From IMG/VR virus record IMGVR_UViG_3300002835_000507, positions 1-37,005 of that record: DNA of 37,005 bases. The stretch is one strand, 5' to 3'. Positions 1-6,437 of the stretch are shown in pieces (the first letter of the stretch is position 1; each line of letters begins with the position of its first letter). The position numbers and the translations under genes are program-made. Source of the stretch: a virus. Below the pieces are notes generated by a model. That model saw nothing but the letters and a program-made list of their open reading frames with translations, had not been told where the DNA came from and did not search any database.

Positions 1-431
1 TCGTCCTTGACGAGGACCTTTTGTTTGAGAAGGAACACACCGTCCACTTGGCTGATGATCTGAGGGTGCAGGTCCTTGTCACAGTCGAGCTCGTAGCGGT
101 CATAGCTTTGTTGGGAGACGGGGTCGGTGACCTCTCTGGTCTTAGCATGTGCTATGAGCAGCACATTCTTACCAGCAGCACGGAAGTTGTGGGCAACTTG
201 TGTGAGGAGGTTGGTGAACTCCTGCCGCCACATCTTTTTACTTCTGCCGTAGTCCAGAGCCTCAATGGTGGTCCATCCCTTCTCCTTGCAGAGCTGGTCG
301 GTGTGGACACGCTCTAGGGCTGTGAGGCTGTCAATGACCAGTGTGGTGAACTCTGCCCCATGCAGCGTGTTGAGTGCCTCTTTGAGGTCCTGGCCTTCTA
401 GCGTGAGGCGAGCCACATCAAGGAGGTCTGT
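1..431. repeat. Terminal direct repeat, left copy (identical to 36575-37005)
   Basis: The first 431 bases are repeated exactly at the right end of the window. Joining the copies closes the genome into a circle of about 36,574 bp and restores an uninterrupted ATPase gene. The break lies inside a coding region, so it is more likely redundancy from linearising a circular or circularly permuted genome than a dedicated terminal repeat. A true direct terminal repeat is not excluded. Confidence 0.95.
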
Positions 432-554
432 GCCGCGTTCCAAGTCCAAGAACACAGGATCGGGCGCTAGAGATGCTAGCGTGGTCTTGCCGACACCTGG
501 TGCACCATACAGTATTGCGAACCATGGAGTGTGCTTCTTGCCTCGTGTGATCAT
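1..554 (-). CDS. Sak4-like RecA-fold ATPase, N-terminal part (cut by window end)
   Basis: This is a phage RecA-fold ATPase of the Sak4-like type, whose relatives are single-strand annealing or recombination ATPases. The chosen start (ATG at 554) has a good ribosome site, GTAGGAG, 8 bases upstream; an upstream in-frame ATG at 587 has none. Residues 17-24 form a Walker A loop (GAPGVGKT) and the later run TTLVIDS is Walker B. Across the circular junction the gene continues from 36574 to 36442, giving 228 residues in all. It lies in a leftward cluster with a DUF669-like protein, an HTH protein and a PD-(D/E)XK exonuclease, which fits a replication/recombination module. The family name rests on motifs, length and neighbours. 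Confidence 0.85.
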   Translation of the reverse strand, partial: MITRGKKHTPWFAILYGAPGVGKTTLASLAPDPVFLDLERGTDLLDVARLTLEGQDLKEALNTLHGAEFTTLVIDSLTALERVHTDQLCKEKGWTTIEALDYGRSKKMWRQEFTNLLTQVAHNFRAAGKNVLLIAHAKTREVTDPVSQQSYDRYELDCDKDLHPQIISQVDGVFLLKQKVLVKD

Positions 555-607
555 GCGTGGAACTCCTACATTGTGAGACTCGGTCATCACACATTGTGGG
601 GAGGGTG

Positions 608-1087
608 TCAAGAAAGTTTCTCGACGATGACGCGGGAGCCAATGGTGTCATGATCAAGCGCGATGGCTGAATTGATCGTTAACGTGATGGCTTTGGTGTT
701 GCGCTTGAACGCGAGAAACGATGTGTCTGTGGCATGGGCAGCGCGGGTCACAAGACCAAGTAAAGGACAGGATGTTGGCCTTGTCATGATGTTGGTGCTC
801 GCAAAGTCATCAACAAGGACCTTGGGAGGGAGATGGATGTTGAGATAGGTCAATGGGTTGTTGACCCTGATATCACTGATGACGTCTGGGAACCCGTCTT
901 TGATATGGTGCCGGTGGAATCCTAGTATCTCAAACTTATCATCAACCATGGTGCCGTCACCCTTGCACATGAAATAGCGGCAAAAGAGCAGTACAGCGAA
1001 GAAGTCATCCGACACGCCTACAAAGGCATGGAGCCCCGATGTGATAGGACCCCTAGAATAAGGGTCGCTGTCTTTTGTTGAATTCAT
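608..1087 (-). CDS. Hypothetical protein (159 aa)
   Basis: I do not recognise this protein. It is soluble-looking, with no membrane segment or signal peptide; an aromatic, Cys-containing stretch (DDFFAVLLFCRYFMC) lies near the N-terminus. I chose ATG 1087 because AGGAGGT sits just before it, at the short spacing of 3 bases; an in-frame ATG at 1099 would add four residues. Its start overlaps the end of the upstream gene (1053-1628) by 35 bases, and the Sak4-like ATPase follows, so it belongs to the leftward replication cluster. A role in DNA metabolism is inferred only from position. Confidence 0.7.
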   Translation of the reverse strand: MNSTKDSDPYSRGPITSGLHAFVGVSDDFFAVLLFCRYFMCKGDGTMVDDKFEILGFHRHHIKDGFPDVISDIRVNNPLTYLNIHLPPKVLVDDFASTNIMTRPTSCPLLGLVTRAAHATDTSFLAFKRNTKAITLTINSAIALDHDTIGSRVIVEKLS

Positions 1088-1628
1088 GCACCTCCTCATA
1101 CTCCTTAAGAGTTTGGGTCATGTAGGTTTGTATGGTGTTCTTGGTGTTCAAAGACGGTCTAGACAAGGTGTAGTCGGGGGTCAGTGCTCCAGGGTAGTCG
1201 TGCCGCAGGAGACGCCCCAAGACCTCATTGAGATGCTCGTTGCGCTCTGTCCATGTTGGTGCATGGGTTGTGATATCGATAAGGGGGGCAACCTTCTGCT
1301 TGAAGGAGCTTGCAAATCTGTTGTCGTCAATCTCCTTGCCGGTGATGACCTTATCGATCATCTGAGACATGAGACTATGAGGGCAGAAGATGACCGTTTT
1401 ATGGTGGTCATATCGGTCCAGTATGGGGTCAGACAAGGCAAGTTGGTAGGCTGGCAAGTGGATCTGGTTTGAGGAGCTGCCCACATGACTACGAAGTGGT
1501 GACGAGTAGGTTGATATGTACTGGTCTGACCTTGGGTCAAAGATGCGGTAGGCGATGCGAAACTCTGTTGGCGTGACGCCCTTTTCTCGTGGCCATGATG
1601 ATGCGTGTGCAAAGATAGCAAGATGCAT
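1053..1628 (-). CDS. Hypothetical protein (191 aa), first gene left of the origin region
   Basis: Unrecognised protein beginning MHLAIFAHASSW. The start at ATG 1628 is supported by AGAGGAG five bases upstream; a longer reading to 1676 runs into an inverted repeat and has no ribosome site. It is rich in His, Arg and aromatic residues in the first 110 positions and has a Lys/Glu-rich C-terminus. It is the first gene after the 538-bp non-coding region and probably shares a transcript with 608-1087 and the ATPase gene. No catalytic motif could be named. Confidence 0.7.
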   Translation of the reverse strand: MHLAIFAHASSWPREKGVTPTEFRIAYRIFDPRSDQYISTYSSPLRSHVGSSSNQIHLPAYQLALSDPILDRYDHHKTVIFCPHSLMSQMIDKVITGKEIDDNRFASSFKQKVAPLIDITTHAPTWTERNEHLNEVLGRLLRHDYPGALTPDYTLSRPSLNTKNTIQTYMTQTLKEYEEVHEFNKRQRPLF

Positions 1629-1666
1629 AAAGGCTCCTCTAAAATGGGAGTTGATGGGAAGGGTTT

Positions 1667-1694
1667 GTTGACACAAGGTGTGCGGTGTGTCAAC
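1667..1694. promoter_or_regulatory. Inverted repeat GTTGACACA / TGTGTCAAC
   Basis: Perfect 9-bp arms (1667-1675 and 1686-1694) with a 10-bp spacer lie 39-66 bases upstream of the gene starting at 1628. On the minus strand the repeat carries TTGACA, a perfect -35 hexamer, but the sequence 17 bases on (CAACAA) is a poor -10. It may be an operator over an activator-dependent promoter, or a protein site of the origin. Confidence 0.5.
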
Positions 1695-1701
1695 ATGAGT
1701 T

Positions 1702-1717
1702 TACCACTCAAGTGGTA
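1702..1717. promoter_or_regulatory. Operator-like palindrome TACCACT-CA-AGTGGTA
   Basis: Perfect 7-bp arms with a 2-bp centre form a compact dyad typical of a dimeric repressor site rather than an RNA hairpin. It lies 8 bp from the inverted repeat at 1667-1694, upstream of the leftward gene at 1628. Confidence 0.45.
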
Positions 1718-1760
1718 CCGTTCTATGCTTATGAACTAAGGGCACATGCCCGAACGCCTC

Positions 1761-1786
1761 AGCAGGGGGATCCGATTCCTCCTGCT
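1761..1786. repeat. Stem-loop, 10-bp stem with one wobble
   Basis: AGCAGGGGGA (1761-1770) pairs with TCCTCCTGCT (1777-1786) around the loop TCCGAT. No T-run follows on either strand, so it is not a normal intrinsic terminator. It is one of several stem-loops in the candidate origin. Confidence 0.5.
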
Positions 1787-1844
1787 TAATCGTGTCTAAA
1801 GAACACCTCATCACTTTCACCCAATGTTGTTGCCGATGCCGCTA

Positions 1845-1960
1845 ACCGTTCGGGGTGGCTTGATAGCTCAGTCGGTTCGTGTGGGGTGTGGCTACCAGCA
1901 GCGGCACTTGAGTAGGCCACCCTGACACGCCTGACTGAGCACCTTAGTTGGCTGAACGGT
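1845..1960. repeat. Long nested inverted repeat (116 bp folded structure)
   Basis: Three stems stack in one rod. The outer stem pairs 1845-1853 with 1952-1960 (ACCGTTCGG/CTGAACGGT, one wobble). The middle stem pairs 1866-1875 with 1931-1940 (GCTCAGTCGG/CTGACTGAGC, one wobble). The inner part pairs 1878-1882 with 1925-1929 and 1888-1895 with 1912-1920 (one bulge). The matching wobble pairs in two stems suggest the fold is kept as structure. It could be a DNA cruciform at the origin or a structured RNA in the leftward transcript. Confidence 0.6.
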
Positions 1961-1968
1961 CAAGAGAC

Positions 1969-2151
1969 ATCACCAAAATCACCAAGTCAAAACATCAAAC
2001 TCTTTTCTATATTCTATACATTTTCCATACTATTTTATAGAAAAAGGGTTGGTGATTTTGGTGATCAACTTATTAAGTAAATAACACCATTGAACTATTC
2101 TGTTACATTTGATCACCAGAGACATCACCAAGTCATCACCAAAATCACCAA
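1969..2151. repeat. Iterons: 17-bp ATCACCAAAATCACCAA, three exact copies plus half sites
   Basis: The 17-mer occurs at 1969-1985 and 2135-2151 in one orientation and at 2049-2065 in the other. Each copy is two ATCACCAA boxes 9 bp apart. Further single boxes lie at 2124-2131 (exact) and 2111-2118 (GATCACCA). The AT-rich stretch 1989-2046, with inverted arms TTTTCTATA (2003-2011) and TATAGAAAA (2036-2044), lies between the first two copies and would suit strand opening. The layout resembles Rep-binding iterons of plasmid and phage origins. Confidence 0.7.
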
Positions 2152-2166
2152 AACGCACCAGCAGCG

Positions 2167-3651
2167 TCACCCCTTGGGTGGCTCGTCAACCCTCACCCTT
2201 ACCCTCAGCGTTCTGTTAATAAAGTTATAAAAATCAGAGCCTTCCAATGCTTTAACGTTCACCAACCCCCTTCGCCTGCCCCCTTGATCAACTTCGTAAG
2301 CAAGTACGGAATTCTGATTTTTTTCTTCTGTATTATTGAGAACTTCTAATGTTCGCGCTCGGATGTCGTGTTTAGTAAACTGACTAACCTTTCCGGCCAA
2401 AAAGGCTCCTAGGTCCCTCCTGTCAACAAAACTGCCTTCTTCTATGGCAAGATTATGGAGTATCCACCCGTCAATATCTTCGGCCATGTTCTCGATGGCT
2501 CGTTGAAACTCATGTTCCAACATCGGCACCACACCTTTGTGGTCCCTATAGACTTTTGCTGCATAGTTAAGCACTGATTCAAAATGCTTGTCCAAGTCCT
2601 CGCAAAACTCATCAAAGGTCATGCGCTCATCGACTGACAAGGATTTACTTCTAAGCTCGACCAACCTGCCCTTGGCTGCTTCTGAGTTTTCTATTTCTGC
2701 CTCTCTGTTGGTGGTGAACACCACAACGGCATGGTTCTCAAAAGAGAACTCCCCACGGTACAGCCTCCACGCCTTGAGGGAAGGGGAGCCAATGACACGT
2801 TTAAGGGCTGCTGTGATGAGCTTGCCATGTGTTGGTTCCTCCATGTGGACAAGTCTCCTACCGAGAAAGGCCATCATGCGCTTAGGGTCCTTGACCACAT
2901 CAGGGTCAACATTGGCGTTGCCAGCAGCCCCGAGTTTGCGGCACAGGTAGTGCATTAGGGCTGTCTTGCCGTCGTTGCCCTTTCCGTACCATACAAATAC
3001 AGACTTAGGCGTCTCTGTGGTGCAGATGATAAGGCCAACCAAGCTCATGAGCCTTTCAAACTGCCTAGATTGCCCCGTTTTAGGGTCATAGTCCTCCATG
3101 TGTGTGCGGTACTGTGTCATGACCTTGCCGAGCTCTGAAACGTCGACAGCGCGGTCATTAGACAGGTCAAAGGGCAACCTGTGCATGATTGTATCTTTGT
3201 CACTCTTAAACCCAAGGGGCTTGATGTTGCCCACGATCCTGTCTGGTGCCATACGCCTTGCGTCACTGACAGCCATGGCCATGACGTTCCTAGCGTCCGC
3301 CTCTGTGGTGATCTTGTTGGTCGTGGTGGCAATGGACCTGCTGATGATAGCCATGATCACGGTCTTCTCTGGCAGCCACTTAGCGGTGTTGGTGTCATCC
3401 ACCTCAAACCATAGCGCGTTACTATCCTCGTCAAGCTGCACCACCCAGTTGAAGGGGGGTGCGAACAACATCCACTTTAGCAATGACTCTAAGTGTGCGT
3501 TGAAGGCGCTTTTCTTTTTGCCTTTACCACCAAATGATGCTACATTTCCCATGTTCATGAGATCCCTTTCTGCAATCTCCCATTGACCACCAATGGGGGA
3601 TTTCTTTTTTACCACAGTTTGCCAAGCCCTCTCAAACACCATACAATCCAT
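2167..3651 (-). CDS. SF3 / D5-type replicative helicase (primase-helicase family)
   Basis: Hexameric superfamily 3 helicase of the phage/plasmid D5/P4-type group, expected to unwind DNA at the origin. Residues 223-230 form Walker A (GKGNDGKT), residues 266-273 carry the Walker B-like RLVHMEEP, and VVFTTN at 310-315 is the SF3 motif C region. The roughly 215 residues before the ATPase show no primase zinc finger or clear primase active site, so priming may come from the host. The start at 3651 has no ribosome site and lies two bases from the divergent start at 3654. An internal ATG at 3558, with AGGGA upstream and a possible promoter (TTGAGA, 18 bp, TAAAAA) before it, is a real alternative. 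The candidate origin lies immediately downstream. Confidence 0.9.
   Translation of the reverse strand: MDCMVFERAWQTVVKKKSPIGGQWEIAERDLMNMGNVASFGGKGKKKSAFNAHLESLLKWMLFAPPFNWVVQLDEDSNALWFEVDDTNTAKWLPEKTVIMAIISRSIATTTNKITTEADARNVMAMAVSDARRMAPDRIVGNIKPLGFKSDKDTIMHRLPFDLSNDRAVDVSELGKVMTQYRTHMEDYDPKTGQSRQFERLMSLVGLIICTTETPKSVFVWYGKGNDGKTALMHYLCRKLGAAGNANVDPDVVKDPKRMMAFLGRRLVHMEEPTHGKLITAALKRVIGSPSLKAWRLYRGEFSFENHAVVVFTTNREAEIENSEAAKGRLVELRSKSLSVDERMTFDEFCEDLDKHFESVLNYAAKVYRDHKGVVPMLEHEFQRAIENMAEDIDGWILHNLAIEEGSFVDRRDLGAFLAGKVSQFTKHDIRARTLEVLNNTEEKNQNSVLAYEVDQGGRRRGLVNVKALEGSDFYNFINRTLRVRVRVDEPPKG
3619..3647 (+). promoter_or_regulatory. Sigma70-type promoter for VRR-NUC gene, giving a leaderless mRNA
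   Basis: TTGCCA (3619-3624), a 17-bp spacer and TACAAT (3642-3647) form a good sigma70 promoter. Its expected start, 6-7 bases after the -10, falls on the ATG at 3654, which has no ribosome site. The hexamers lie inside the extreme 5' end of the divergent helicase reading frame. Confidence 0.6.
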
Positions 3652-3653
3652 AC

Positions 3654-4115
3654 ATGACCAAGCGCGACCTCTTTGCAGATGCCATACCGGCTGCAGACTA
3701 TTACAAGTCTAGCGGCAAAAAGTCTCGCGCCTCTACGGTCACTAAGTCACGCCTAGGCTACACCATACACGTTGCAGATTGTGACAAGAGAGACGTTGAC
3801 GAGCAGGTCATCCAGCGTGAGATCTTAGACTACCTCCGTGACCGCGGTGCGTGGTCCCACAAGGCCAAGGCCGTCAACCTCGTGGGCTCTGGTGTCCTTG
3901 CACCCACACAGCAAGGTGTACCCGACATACTGGCCTGCTACGATGGTGTGTTCGTAGCCCTAGAGGTCAAAGCTGCCAAGACTGGCAAGCGTGTCTCTGG
4001 TGAGCAGGTGGCACAGATCCGCATGATCACAGAGGCGGGTGGTGTGGCTGCTGTCGTGTGGACCGTAAGGCAGGTCGAGCAGATCCTTGATGCTATTGAC
4101 GAGTCAGTAGCTTGA
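3654..4115 (+). CDS. VRR-NUC domain nuclease
   Basis: Small nuclease of the VRR-NUC branch of the PD-(D/E)XK fold, a domain common in phage genomes and thought to cut branched or replication-intermediate DNA. The core lies at residues 84-145: GVPD with Asp91, ALEVK with Glu104 and Lys106, and Gln118/Gln121 in the following helix. The first 45 residues are basic and low in complexity. It is read divergently from the helicase, two bases away, and probably from a leaderless transcript. Its end overlaps the convergent peptidase gene by 23 bases. Confidence 0.88.
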   Translation: MTKRDLFADAIPAADYYKSSGKKSRASTVTKSRLGYTIHVADCDKRDVDEQVIQREILDYLRDRGAWSHKAKAVNLVGSGVLAPTQQGVPDILACYDGVFVALEVKAAKTGKRVSGEQVAQIRMITEAGGVAAVVWTVRQVEQILDAIDESVA

Positions 4116-4395
4116 GAAGGGGCTTTAGGCCATGTTCTAGGGCTGTCACTAGGGTCTCCTCCTCCTTGATGCCCATGACAGCACCCTGGCCAGAGTAGTG
4201 CAGTATGGCATGTAGAATCTCATGCAGCAGCGTGCCGTCTTGGTCCACATTTGGTGCCTCTGACAACCAGATCTCTCTCTTGTCAAAGTCGCAGTAGCCA
4301 CACAGTTCAGCCCCGTCGCTGTCAAAGAGTCTGTCTTTGCGTCGCACCCGCATCCTGTGGCCTAGTACGGTCACACTAGATAGCTTGCGAGCCAT
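4093..4395 (-). CDS. Small HExxH metallopeptidase-like protein
   Basis: A 100-residue protein with HEILH at about residues 58-62, the zinc-binding HExxH motif of minimal metallopeptidases such as the ImmA/IrrE and SprT-like groups. A Glu-rich stretch (IKEEETLVTALEHGL) follows and may give the third zinc ligand. I start it at ATG 4395, which has GGGAGG 8-9 bases upstream; the longer frame to 4518 begins with low-complexity residues and overlaps the phosphoesterase gene deeply. With this start it overlaps that gene by 20 bases. Substrate and role are unknown; ImmA-type peptidases cleave repressors, but no such partner is evident here. Confidence 0.78.
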   Translation of the reverse strand: MARKLSSVTVLGHRMRVRRKDRLFDSDGAELCGYCDFDKREIWLSEAPNVDQDGTLLHEILHAILHYSGQGAVMGIKEEETLVTALEHGLKPLLKLLTRQ

Positions 4396-5101
4396 ACCAG
4401 CCCCTCCCGTCACGCACACGGACCACCTGCAGACTAGACACCCCTCTGTCCACGGTGAGCACACCGATGGCCTGTGACCAGCCTGTAGGTGTGGGTGTGT
4501 GGCTTGTGGTCTCCTCAAGGGAGCCGTGGCCTAGTGTGGCTGCAAAGTGCTCACCGTCACTCACATACTGCAGCCTGTGCGTGTGGCCAAAGATTGTGGA
4601 CCTCTTGTACTTGGCAAGGTGTGTCATGGCCACATGCTGGTTGTAGTAGTAGCCGTGCATCAGGTAGCAGTCACCTAGCCTGCATGACTTCCATTTCTTG
4701 TAGGGGTGCCATACAAAGCGCACCTGCTTAGGGAACCGCTCTTTGATGTACTGCTCCACTGAGGTCACAAGCTGGTGTATTGGAGCCGCATGGCTTGCCA
4801 CAAAGCGCCCTAAACGCTCCTCGTGGTTGCCCTCTATCTGGTGCCACACACCAGGCCCCATGGCCTTGCAGAGGCGGCGGACGACCTCTAGGTAGGTGTC
4901 TAGGTCTTCCACAACGGTCTCACGCCTAGATGGGTCCTTGGGGTAGCTTGACACCTGCCAGAAGTCCACAAAGTCACCAAGCTGCACAATGCCTGTGAGC
5001 TGGCCAGACTTGCGTATGATGCGTGTGAGTCTCTCGACCACAGCGATGTAGCTTGGGTCGTGGTAAGGGCAGTGAATATCTGGGATGATAATGTACTGCA
5101 T
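4376..5101 (-). CDS. Calcineurin-like metallophosphoesterase
   Basis: All hallmark metal-binding motifs are present in order: PDIHCPYHD, GDFVDFW, EGNHE, a lone His in YLMHGY and FGHTHR. The fold hydrolyses phosphomonoesters or phosphodiesters; phage members are known but the substrate here cannot be read from sequence. I use ATG 5101 (MQYIIIPDIH, 241 residues), since the beta strand before the first motif starts there; ATG 5119 is possible and the 5185 start adds an unlikely extension. It overlaps the peptidase gene on the same strand and diverges from the plus-strand cassette starting at 5176. Confidence 0.88.
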   Translation of the reverse strand: MQYIIIPDIHCPYHDPSYIAVVERLTRIIRKSGQLTGIVQLGDFVDFWQVSSYPKDPSRRETVVEDLDTYLEVVRRLCKAMGPGVWHQIEGNHEERLGRFVASHAAPIHQLVTSVEQYIKERFPKQVRFVWHPYKKWKSCRLGDCYLMHGYYYNQHVAMTHLAKYKRSTIFGHTHRLQYVSDGEHFAATLGHGSLEETTSHTPTPTGWSQAIGVLTVDRGVSSLQVVRVRDGRGWYGSQAI

Positions 5102-5175
5102 AGGGATATTATGCCCCATGCGTAAGGTTCTCAGTGAGCCAAAATGTTGCCGACACTCAAATGTTAGGAGTTGCC

Positions 5176-5385
5176 ATGCAAGCACACCTCATCTTCGACC
5201 TGCCAGAAGATCGCCAAGAGTACAAGATAGCCTCAGAGGCCACCAACTACCATGCTGCTTTGTGGGAAATATCTATGGCCCTCCGCTCGCTCCGCAAGTA
5301 CACCGAAGGCACTTTAGAGGACCACGCCAAGGCCATCAGTCAAATTGCACAGATACTTGATGCTGTTGACCTCGAAGAAGCTTGA
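5176..5385 (+). CDS. Small conserved-type phage protein (69 aa)
   Basis: An acidic, helical protein beginning MQAHLIFDLPEDRQEY. The pattern of a short strand, LPE, a Glu-rich helix and an ALWEIxxxLRxxxK helix resembles a widespread phage protein of unknown function found near replication and recombination genes. AGGAG five bases before ATG 5176 fixes the start; an upstream in-frame ATG at 5134 lacks a site. It opens the plus-strand accessory cassette. Confidence 0.8.
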   Translation: MQAHLIFDLPEDRQEYKIASEATNYHAALWEISMALRSLRKYTEGTLEDHAKAISQIAQILDAVDLEEA

Positions 5386-5403
5386 CACATCACGACACAT
5401 TAT

Positions 5404-5607
5404 GTGATGACAATGGGCAAGGAGGCTCCCTTGCACCCAACGAAATGCAGCAACTTTCGCCGCAAGGGACCTCCCCAATGCGAGCTCTGCGGCAAGACCT
5501 TGCCCAAGGGCGTCACACCACGCAGACGTTACTGCTCTTGGCGTGAGAACCCCACATGCTACAACAAGCGTGAGAGAGCCAACAGAGTTGAGAGGGAGCG
5601 CAAGTGA
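5404..5607 (+). CDS. Small zinc-finger-like basic protein (67 aa)
   Basis: A very basic protein with CELCGK at about residues 26-31 and two later cysteines (YC and TCY, near 44 and 52), a spacing that could bind one zinc ion. The C-terminus is a charged helix (NKRERANRVERERK). The start is uncertain: GTG 5404, ATG 5407 and ATG 5413 are in frame and none has a strong ribosome site. CATCAC (5388-5393) and GTGATG (5404-5409) form an inverted repeat over the start. The stop overlaps the next gene as GTGA. A nucleic-acid-binding role is a guess. Confidence 0.7.
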   Translation: MMTMGKEAPLHPTKCSNFRRKGPPQCELCGKTLPKGVTPRRRYCSWRENPTCYNKRERANRVERERK

Positions 5608-5897
5608 AGCTTGAGGAGATCTTGCCTGAGATTCGCAAGGGTAGAAAAGCAAGGCGCAAAGATTTCGCAATGGTCGATTTAGATCCAGGCGACAAATACC
5701 TCGACTTGGATGTCGATGATTTGCTAGCCGACGACTGGGAGCTGGTGCCGGAGCTCATCCGCGTTGCTGACTACTTGATCCCGCTCATTCACCCAGACAA
5801 CAAACGAGACTACTTTGTGAAAGAAACCCACCCCATCGGCCAGCAACCTGAGGGGGCTGTGATGGTGCCTGGGAGCGAGAGGGCATCGAATGACTGA
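5604..5897 (+). CDS. Tad2/DUF2829-like protein (possible Thoeris anti-defence)
   Basis: The N-terminal half follows the DUF2829/Tad2 pattern: a start of the MKLEEILPEIRKG type, then KARRKDF, a middle strand region and the closing DLLADDWELV. In the characterised family, Tad2 proteins bind the cyclic-ADP-ribose-type signal of Thoeris defence and block it. The central part is shorter than in typical members and the C-terminus (about residues 53-97) is unlike the family, so the function could differ. It starts at GTG 5604, coupled to the previous stop, with GGGAG upstream. The next gene starts 8 bases before its end. Confidence 0.62.
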   Translation: MKLEEILPEIRKGRKARRKDFAMVDLDPGDKYLDLDVDDLLADDWELVPELIRVADYLIPLIHPDNKRDYFVKETHPIGQQPEGAVMVPGSERASND

Positions 5898-6204
5898 GAA
5901 GAAATATCACCTAGCCCTAAGAGTAACCAACCGCGATGGCGACTCTCATGAGTTTGCGAAGGGCCTAGTTAGAGTGCTTCAACACTTTGACGCTGGTTTT
6001 GAGACTCTCAGCAACCGAAACATATCATACAAGGTTGACGGGACAGAAGTTCCCGAGGACGCCATGATCGTGGCCACACTGACCGTGCCAGATGCATCAA
6101 GGGTGCGCCGGTTTAATCTAGGTGAGGACTTCACAGAAGACCCTGATGGCTTTTGGGTTAGGTGGGTCGACGTAAAGGATCTGATTGATAGGGGCAACAA
6201 GTGA
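5890..6204 (+). CDS. Cassette protein with GFWVRWVDVKDLID motif (104 aa)
   Basis: Unrecognised protein starting MTEKKYHLALRV. It ends with DGFWVRWVDVKDLIDRG, and the same motif (NGEWVRWEDVKDLIDLA) occurs in the N-terminal part of the protein at 6430. GAGAGGG stands a few bases before ATG 5890, and the start overlaps the previous stop through ATGACTGA. The protein is acidic and soluble-looking, with mixed alpha/beta appearance. Confidence 0.75.
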   Translation: MTEKKYHLALRVTNRDGDSHEFAKGLVRVLQHFDAGFETLSNRNISYKVDGTEVPEDAMIVATLTVPDASRVRRFNLGEDFTEDPDGFWVRWVDVKDLIDRGNK

Positions 6205-6437
6205 CTGAAAGGGCCACAGACCCAAAATGGTTCAATGACATCTCAACCGCTAGGCTGCAACATGAATATAAATCGGTCTGTGATTACATCTCTTATTGGG
6301 AAACCGAGGCACAAGAGATGCCTGTTGTGTCTTTTAAAAATGACCCATTCCGCCCAGATCAAAGGCTTACAATTCTGCACATGATACGGGATGAGGTTGG
6401 GCAAGAACTGCTAGCAAGGGAGAGGCCCAATGACTGA
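6201..6437 (+). CDS. Hypothetical cassette protein (78 aa)
   Basis: Small acidic helical protein beginning MTERATDPKWF. Its start is GTG overlapping the previous stop (GTGA) and its end overlaps the next gene through ATGACTGA, the same joint as at 5890. Aromatic residues (SVCDYISYWETEAQE) occupy the middle. No known domain is visible. It begins with MTE like both flanking genes, which points to shared regulatory joints or duplication. Confidence 0.72.
   Translation: MTERATDPKWFNDISTARLQHEYKSVCDYISYWETEAQEMPVVSFKNDPFRPDQRLTILHMIRDEVGQELLARERPND

Larger units (their letters stand above)
1629..2166. other. Non-coding region, candidate replication origin
   Basis: This 538-bp stretch holds no credible gene. 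It lies directly downstream of the SF3 helicase gene and upstream of 1628. Read left to right it contains two operator-like inverted repeats (1667-1694, 1702-1717), a hairpin (1761-1786), a long nested inverted repeat (1845-1960), an AT-rich stretch (about 1989-2046) and repeated ATCACCAA boxes in both orientations (1969-2151). Iterons, an AT-rich segment and palindromes beside a replicative helicase gene are the usual make-up of a theta-type origin. Origin function is inferred, not shown. Confidence 0.7.

Noticed and set aside
418-657. Minus-strand reading frame of 79 codons
   Set aside because: It overlaps the start of the Sak4-like gene in another frame and has no ribosome site; its composition is that of a shadow frame.
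1700-1790. Possible tRNA-Ser (loop ATGCTTA with a GCT triplet, followed by GGGC/GCCC)
   Set aside because: The anticodon stem has a mismatch, the T-loop lacks TTCRA and the acceptor arms do not pair.
1853-1922. tRNA-like sequence: 7-bp closing arms GGGTGGC/GCCACCC and a D-arm-like TAGCTCAGTCGGT
   Set aside because: The D-arm box is four bases out of register, no anticodon stem or T-arm fits, and the same bases pair better in the long nested stem.
1969-2151. CRISPR array
   Set aside because: Repeats are 17 bp, only three, in both orientations and irregularly spaced; they fit iterons.
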